A DNA stretch of 64,000 bases. Source: an uncultured Clostridia bacterium. GTDB taxonomy: Bacteria > Bacillota > Clostridia > UBA1381. Positions within the stretch are counted from its first letter, which is position 1; each line of letters begins with the position of its first letter. The notes beneath the pieces are model-generated. The model saw only the letters and a list, made by a program, of their open reading frames with translations. It was not told the DNA's origin and did not search any database. Both the position numbers and the translations under genes were made by a program. Of this stretch, positions 59,410 through 64,000 are shown piece by piece. The stretch covers positions 1-64,000 of the forward strand of contig CAKSPW010000003.1 of NCBI GenBank assembly GCA_934486495.1, read 5' to 3'.

Positions 59410-59757
59410 TTACAGCTGCCGCAAAACCGATTCGATAAGGTTTTTCAGCCGCTCAAGCTCTTTATTTTTACCTGATTTTTTCTCTATATCGTCCGCAAGA
59501 TTTTCAATCTCCGATATTTTTTCTTTAATGCTTATAAATTTGCCTGCCAAGGAAAGCTTTTTTTCAAATTCCTCAAGCTGTTTTTCACCGCGTTTTATAA
59601 AATCCCGAACGCCCTGACGGCTTATACCGAGCTCATCGGCAATTTCGCCCAGCGACAAATCATCATTATAATAATAATCGAGTGCCATGCGCTGTTTTTC
59701 GGTCAGGAGCTGTCCGTAGAAGTCCATAAGCATACTGATATTAAGATTTTTTTCCAT
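59410..59757 (-). CDS. ylxM: YlxM (UPF0122) SRP-associated helix-turn-helix protein
   Basis: A 115-residue protein with a sigma-70-region-4-like helix-turn-helix: LSLGEIADELGISRQGVRDFIKR preceded by YGQLLTEKQRMALDYYYND. YlxM/UPF0122 is nearly always next to ffh; in streptococci it modulates SRP activity. I use the ATG at 59757, eight bases after GGAG, in place of a GTG three codons upstream. Confidence 0.94.
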   Translation of the reverse strand: MEKNLNISMLMDFYGQLLTEKQRMALDYYYNDDLSLGEIADELGISRQGVRDFIKRGEKQLEEFEKKLSLAGKFISIKEKISEIENLADDIEKKSGKNKELERLKNLIESVLRQL

Positions 59758-59810
59758 CAGCTTCACTCCAAATATTTTTTTAGAAGCTGTAAAGCTATAT
59801 CACTTTACAC

Positions 59811-59839
59811 ATTATACAACATTTTTATTTGTTTGTCAA
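59811..59839 (-). promoter_or_regulatory. promoter of the ylxM-ffh-rpsP-khpA-rimM-trmD operon
   Basis: Minus strand TTGACA, 17 bases, TATAAT, 53 bases before ylxM. It is divergent from the ung promoter, 38 bases away. Confidence 0.9.
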
Positions 59840-59876
59840 GAGTTTTTTTAATCTACGTTAAATTATTAAAAATAAA

Positions 59877-59905
59877 TTGACACAAACGTGCTTTTGTGGT
59901 ACAAT
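59877..59905 (+). promoter_or_regulatory. ung promoter
   Basis: TTGACA, 17 bases, TACAAT, 49 bases before the ung start. Confidence 0.88.
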
Positions 59906-59954
59906 ATGCATAGGAATATATTTGCGCCGTGGGCGCAGAGGAGTTGTAATCGAT

Positions 59955-60629
59955 ATGGTTCATATAGGAAATGATTGGGATGCGCTGCTTTCGGGCGAGT
60001 TTGAGAAGGATTATTACAAAAAGCTTAGGATGTTTTTAAAGGAGGAGTATTCTCATCATAAAATTCATCCGGATATGTACGATATATTTAATGCTCTTAA
60101 GCTGACATCGTATGCAGAGTGTAAAGCCGTTATTCTCGGTCAGGACCCTTATCACGGTGAAAATCAGGCGCACGGACTTGCGTTTTCGGTACAAAAGGGC
60201 GTTGCAATTCCGCCGTCGCTGCTGAATATGTATAAGGAGCTCAATGCCGAACTCGGGTGTTTTATTCCAAATAACGGCTATCTTGAAAAATGGGCAAGGC
60301 AGGGTGTTTTGCTTTTGAATACATCGCTTACCGTACGTGACGGCTTGGCAAATTCGCACAGAAATAAAGGCTGGGAAATATTTACCGACTTTGTTATAGA
60401 AAAGCTGAGCCAAAGAGAAGATCCGGTTATTTTTCTTTTATGGGGGAATAATGCAAAGGAGAAGGAGAAAATTATTACCGGCAAACAGCATTTTGTGCTT
60501 AAAACCGTTCATCCGAGTCCGCTTTCGGCGTCAAGAGGTTTTTTCGGCTGCGGTCACTTTGCTAAAACAAACGAAATTCTGAAAAATCTCGGCAAAGCTC
60601 CGATAGATTGGCAGATTGAAAATATTTGA
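59955..60629 (+). CDS. ung: uracil-DNA glycosylase
   Basis: A 224-residue family 1 UDG with the water-activating motif [18 protein letters not shown], the NTSLTVR strand, [12 protein letters not shown] and the Leu-loop motif [17 protein letters not shown]. It removes uracil from DNA. The start at 59955 follows GAGGAG; an upstream in-frame codon lies within the promoter and is rejected. polA follows 13 bases on; a DNA-repair pair. Confidence 0.97.
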   Translation: MVHIGNDWDALLSGEFEKDYYKKLRMFLKEEYSHHKIHPDMYDIFNALKLTSYAECKAVILGQDPYHGENQAHGLAFSVQKGVAIPPSLLNMYKELNAELGCFIPNNGYLEKWARQGVLLLNTSLTVRDGLANSHRNKGWEIFTDFVIEKLSQREDPVIFLLWGNNAKEKEKIITGKQHFVLKTVHPSPLSASRGFFGCGHFAKTNEILKNLGKAPIDWQIENI

Positions 60630-60642
60630 GGAGACAGAATTA

Positions 60643-63249
60643 ATGAAAAAATTGCTTATATTAGACTCAAACAGCATTATTAACAGAGCATTTTACGGAA
60701 TAAAAAAATACTTATCGGCGCCCGACGGAACACCGACGGGGGCGATTTACGGCTTTTTAAATATACTTTTTAAGCTTATAAATGACGAAAAACCCGATTA
60801 CGTATGCGGTGCGTTTGACTTAAAGGCACCGACTTTTCGTCATAAAATGTATGCCGAGTATAAGGCAGGCAGACGTCCAATGCCGGATGATTTAAAGGCA
60901 CAAATGCCGATTGCAAGGGAAATTCTAAAGAGCATGGATATACCGGTTTTGGAAATTGAGGGCTATGAAGCGGACGATATAATAGGCACGGTTTCAAGAA
61001 TTTGCGACCGGAGCGGTATAAAATGCCTTATCGCAACGGGTGATAAGGACGATTTACAGCTTGTAAGCGAAAATACGAATGTTATTTTAACTGTTTCACG
61101 TTCGGGCGAGAGCGAAACGGTTTGTTACGGAATTGATGAGGTCAGGGAACGTTACGGTGTTACGCCGTCGGAATTTATAGATATAAAGGCGCTTATGGGC
61201 GACCAGTCCGATAACATACCCGGCGTTAAGGGTATAGGCGAAAAGGGCGCAATGAAGTATATCGGTGAATTTCACAGCATAGAAGCGCTTTATGAAAATC
61301 TTGACGCATCGGGTATTAAGGGTGCGGCGCTTGAAAAGCTAAAGGCGGGGAAAGAGTCGGCATTTATGAGTAAAACGCTTGCGACAATCTGCACTAAGGT
61401 GCCTATTGATTTTAACAGTGAGGACTGTACGTTTGATTTCGGTGCGCTTGCGGAAAAGAAAGAGTTTATTGCCGTTTTGGAAAGACTCGGTCTTAATTCG
61501 TTTATAAAAAAGCTCGGAGCATCAAACGGAAAGAACAAAACATTTTTTGATAAAATGGTAATATGCGTCGATATTCCCGAAAACATCAGGGAGTGTGCCT
61601 GTACGCTTGAATTTGACGGCGGAGAATTGGTCGGTGCGTGCATATGCTCGGGAAACGATGTTTTTTGGGCAAAGGGCAGTGAGAAAGAAATTATCGAAAA
61701 GATTTCTCCCGTTCTTGAAAATGAAACCATACCAAAATATATGTTTGACTGTAAGGAGCATCTTGTTAAGCTGAAAAATAAAGTCGAGATTAAAAATCTT
61801 AAGGCAGATATTGAAATAGGCGCTTATCTTATAAATCCGTCAAAGAGCAGCTATACGATTTTCGGGCTTCTTGATGAAATGCTTGGCGTTGAGCCGCCGC
61901 AAACCGAAGCAAATGTGCAGATGAGTCTTTTTGATGATGTCCCCGAGAACGACACGCTTGCAAAGTGTGCGTTTTCGATTATTCCGTTGTGGAAGGAGAT
62001 AGAAAAGCGTCTTGAGGAAAAGGGACTTATGAAACTTTTCAGCGACATGGAAATGCCTCTTGTTTCCGTTCTTGCGGATATGGAATACGAGGGATTTAAG
62101 GTCGATACCGGAGAACTTTGCAGATTCGGAAATTATCTTTCCGAAAGTGCGGATAAAATAAAGGAAGAAATATATGAGCTTTGCGGTGAGGAATTTAACA
62201 TAAACTCTCCGAAACAGCTGGGTGTGGTGCTTTTTGAAAAGCTTGGGTTAAAGCCGGCAAAGAAAACGAAAACAGGCTATGCAACAGGTGCGGAGGTACT
62301 CGAAAAGCTGCGAGGTAAGCACCCGGTTACAGAGCTGATTTTAAAGTACAGACAGCTTATGAAGCTGAAATCAACGTATTGTGACGGACTTTTAGCTGTT
62401 GCCGACAAAGCTACGGGAAAAATTCATACGGTATTTAATCAGACGGTAACGGTTACGGGACGCTTAAGCTCGGCAGAGCCTAATCTTCAAAATATACCTG
62501 TAAGAACGGAGCTTGGCAGAGAACTCAGAAAAATGTTTATAGCGTCGAGCGATGACAATATTTTGCTTGATGCGGATTATTCGCAGATAGAGCTTAGAAT
62601 ACTTGCGCATATGTCGGATGATACCGTTATGAAAAATGCATTTATAAATGGTGAGGACGTTCATGCCGTGACGGCGTCGCAGGTGTTTGACGTTCCGCTT
62701 TGCGAGGTTACTCCCGAACAAAGAAGCTTTGCCAAAACAGTCAATTTCGGTATAGTTTACGGAATGGGCGAGTTCAGTTTGGCGCAGGACCTTAAAATTT
62801 CGGTCAAAGAGGCTAAAAGCTATATAAGTCAGTATTGGGAAAAATACAGCGGTGTTCATGATTTCATGGAAACAACAAGAGAAAATGCGAAAAAATACGG
62901 ATATGTTAAAACTCTGTTCGGCAGAATGAGATATTTACCGGAGCTTAAGTCTCCGAATTACAACATACGCTCGTTCGGTGAACGTGCCGCTTCAAATGCG
63001 CCTATTCAGGGTACGGCGGCGGATATTATAAAAATAGCTATGATTCGTGTTCACGACAGACTGAAAAAGGAAAAGCTTAAAGCGAAGCTTATTATGCAGG
63101 TTCATGACGAGCTTATTTTGGAGCTTCCGAAAAACGAGCTTGAAAGTGCAAAAAAATTATTGAGAGAGGAAATGGAGGGTGCGGCGGCGCTCAGCGTTCC
63201 GCTCAAGGTTGAAATGGCGGAGGGCAGAAGCTGGTATGACGCAAAATAA
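60643..63249 (+). CDS. polA: DNA polymerase I
   Basis: An 868-residue Pol I. The N-terminal 5'-3' flap nuclease (~1-290; KKLLILDSNSIINRAFYG, EADDIIGT, GDKDDLQL, GDQSDNIPG) is intact. The middle proofreading-fold domain (~300-470) lacks the DxE acid motif (VICVDIPENI), so it should have no 3'-5' activity, common in Firmicute Pol I. The polymerase domain has motif A DADYSQIELRILAH, motif B RSFAKTVNFGIVYG and motif C VHDELILE. It fills repair gaps and removes RNA primers. GAGGAG precedes the start. Confidence 0.98.
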   Translation: MKKLLILDSNSIINRAFYGIKKYLSAPDGTPTGAIYGFLNILFKLINDEKPDYVCGAFDLKAPTFRHKMYAEYKAGRRPMPDDLKAQMPIAREILKSMDIPVLEIEGYEADDIIGTVSRICDRSGIKCLIATGDKDDLQLVSENTNVILTVSRSGESETVCYGIDEVRERYGVTPSEFIDIKALMGDQSDNIPGVKGIGEKGAMKYIGEFHSIEALYENLDASGIKGAALEKLKAGKESAFMSKTLATICTKVPIDFNSEDCTFDFGALAEKKEFIAVLERLGLNSFIKKLGASNGKNKTFFDKMVICVDIPENIRECACTLEFDGGELVGACICSGNDVFWAKGSEKEIIEKISPVLENETIPKYMFDCKEHLVKLKNKVEIKNLKADIEIGAYLINPSKSSYTIFGLLDEMLGVEPPQTEANVQMSLFDDVPENDTLAKCAFSIIPLWKEIEKRLEEKGLMKLFSDMEMPLVSVLADMEYEGFKVDTGELCRFGNYLSESADKIKEEIYELCGEEFNINSPKQLGVVLFEKLGLKPAKKTKTGYATGAEVLEKLRGKHPVTELILKYRQLMKLKSTYCDGLLAVADKATGKIHTVFNQTVTVTGRLSSAEPNLQNIPVRTELGRELRKMFIASSDDNILLDADYSQIELRILAHMSDDTVMKNAFINGEDVHAVTASQVFDVPLCEVTPEQRSFAKTVNFGIVYGMGEFSLAQDLKISVKEAKSYISQYWEKYSGVHDFMETTRENAKKYGYVKTLFGRMRYLPELKSPNYNIRSFGERAASNAPIQGTAADIIKIAMIRVHDRLKKEKLKAKLIMQVHDELILELPKNELESAKKLLREEMEGAAALSVPLKVEMAEGRSWYDAK

Positions 63250-63856
63250 ATTTCTTTTCGGTATAACGGGCGGCAGCGGCTGCGGCAAAACGACGGCTTC
63301 GGATATTTTGAGGGAAAGAGGCTATACGGTTATAGATTGTGATATTATTTCAAGAGAGGTTACGGCGGTCGGGAGCGAATGCCTAAGAGAGCTTACGGAC
63401 GAATTCGGCGTGAGAATACTTTTAGCAGACGGTTCGCTTTGCAGAAAGGCGTTGGGGAAAATCGTTTTTTCATCGCAGGAGATGCTCAAGCGGTTAAACG
63501 AAATAACGCATAAGTATATACTCGAGGAAATATATCGGCAGGCGGAGCTTTCTGAATGCGAAATTGTCGGAATAGACGGTGCGGTGCTTATAGAGAGCGG
63601 AGTGTCGGATAAGTGCAGGCGCATGATAGGAGTTTTGGCGGAGCGTGAGATAAGGGTAAACAGGATAGTAAGCCGTGACGGAATTTCAAGAGAGGACGCC
63701 GAAAACAGAATTAATTCACAAAAAGTTGATAACTTTTATATTGAAAATTGCGATTATATATTGTATAATAATAATGGAAAAGAAGAGCTTAGACGGCAGA
63801 TTGAGGGGGTTTGTTTAAAATTAGAAGAAGAAAGAAAAAAAGACATGGCATTATAA
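63236..63856 (+). CDS. coaE: dephospho-CoA kinase
   Basis: A 206-residue P-loop kinase with FLFGITGGSGCGKTTASDIL at the start, IDCDIISREV and GIDGAVLIESG. It makes coenzyme A from dephospho-CoA and ATP, the last step of the pathway. The ATG lies inside the end of polA (14-base overlap), an order seen in other Clostridia. The long in-frame stretch upstream belongs to polA in another frame. Confidence 0.93.
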   Translation: MTQNKFLFGITGGSGCGKTTASDILRERGYTVIDCDIISREVTAVGSECLRELTDEFGVRILLADGSLCRKALGKIVFSSQEMLKRLNEITHKYILEEIYRQAELSECEIVGIDGAVLIESGVSDKCRRMIGVLAEREIRVNRIVSRDGISREDAENRINSQKVDNFYIENCDYILYNNNGKEELRRQIEGVCLKLEEERKKDMAL

Positions 63857-64000
63857 AGCTTGTTATTATCGTTATTCTTATGGCGTTTGCGGTCAGAATA
63901 GGTGTTATAACGTGTAAAAACCTGTTATATCCTTTTGATTATCAGGATATCATAGTAAAGTATTCAAACGAATATAATCTTGATGAGGCACTCGTTATGG
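63811..64000 (+). CDS. lytic transglycosylase (SLT), N-terminal part, cut by window end
   Basis: A frame overlapping the coaE end encodes a basic start (FKIRRRKKKRHG), a membrane helix (KLVIIVILMAFAVRIGVI) and then YQDIIVKYSNEYNLDEALVM. This is how small clostridial Slt-type lytic transglycosylases begin; PxxYxxII..YS..Y.LDP.L....E leads into the catalytic Glu, which lies beyond the window. TTG at 63811 is the first possible start after GAGGGGG, but the spacing is short, so the true start is uncertain. It would cut peptidoglycan outside the membrane. Confidence 0.8.
   Translation, partial: MFKIRRRKKKRHGIIKLVIIVILMAFAVRIGVITCKNLLYPFDYQDIIVKYSNEYNLDEALVM

Noticed and set aside
61560..62020. 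Proofreading domain of Pol I as a broken segment
   Set aside because: Loss of the acidic exonuclease residues is usual for Firmicute Pol I, so it is not a sign of gene decay.

Overview
The window looks like a chromosomal segment of an anaerobic, low-to-moderate-GC member of the Clostridia. Grounds: the gene order trmD-rimM-khpA-rpsP-ffh-ylxM, a CIRCE-controlled hrcA-grpE-dnaK-dnaJ operon, a preQ1-I riboswitch before queT, an agr-type peptide signalling locus, SLH (S-layer homology) proteins, AGGAGG ribosome binding sites, and many TTGACA-17-TATAAT promoters. SLH and copper-amine-oxidase-like stalk proteins next to glycan-binding proteins suggest a polysaccharide-using lineage. I cannot name genus or species from the sequence alone.

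Layout. 1-1.7 kb: end of a collagen-like surface protein and a GT4 glycosyltransferase. 1.9-4.9 kb: agr locus (agrA-agrC, then agrD-agrB behind its own promoter with tandem boxes); the AgrD-like peptide has no cysteine. 5-6.5 kb: rpsT, a truncated four-helix-bundle gene, tRNA-Leu and a decayed phage portal gene. 6.5-10.9 kb: an EamA exporter and a heterodimeric ABC exporter. 11.0 kb: tRNA-Gly. 11.5-31.6 kb: a large glycan locus with two sugar permeases, a solute-binding lipoprotein, a YesM/YesN-type two-component pair, an SLH protein, two related discoidin-like proteins (one SLH-anchored), a chimeric SLH/DUF4832-like protein and a GH20-like glycosidase.

31.9-36.6 kb (minus strand): an SLH protein, a stalk-domain protein and a class A penicillin-binding protein. 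36.85-37.18 kb: RNase P RNA. 37.4-42.0 kb (minus): hypothetical protein, DUF2461, tyrosine recombinase, metallophosphoesterase, amidase, EamA transporter. 42.0-42.6 kb: preQ1 riboswitch and queT. 43.1-47.9 kb: heat-shock operon. 47.9-51.5 kb: two near-identical 163/164-bp copies, each with a terminator, promoter and riboswitch-like hairpin. They bracket a secreted protein, an overlapping 51-codon gene and an ISL3-type transposase fragment; the second copy leads into a MATE transporter. 51.5-56.1 kb: small conserved proteins, an XRE regulator fused to a superoxide-reductase-like domain, an AraC regulator and a DUF1846 protein. 56.1-59.8 kb (minus): the trmD-to-ylxM translation/SRP cluster. 59.9-64 kb: ung, polA, coaE and the start of a lytic transglycosylase.

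The most coherent system is the 11.5-31.6 kb locus. Surface proteins would hold or present a glycan, a GH20-like enzyme would trim it, a lipoprotein and two permeases would import it (no ATPase is encoded here, so a shared one is expected), and YesM/YesN would sense it. The points I rate most worth testing are the cysteine-free AgrD with its 21-bp-spaced promoter boxes, the duplicated riboswitch-like element with an orphan copy, and the XRE/superoxide-reductase-like regulator that lacks metal ligands. All functions are read from sequence motifs; no database search was run.
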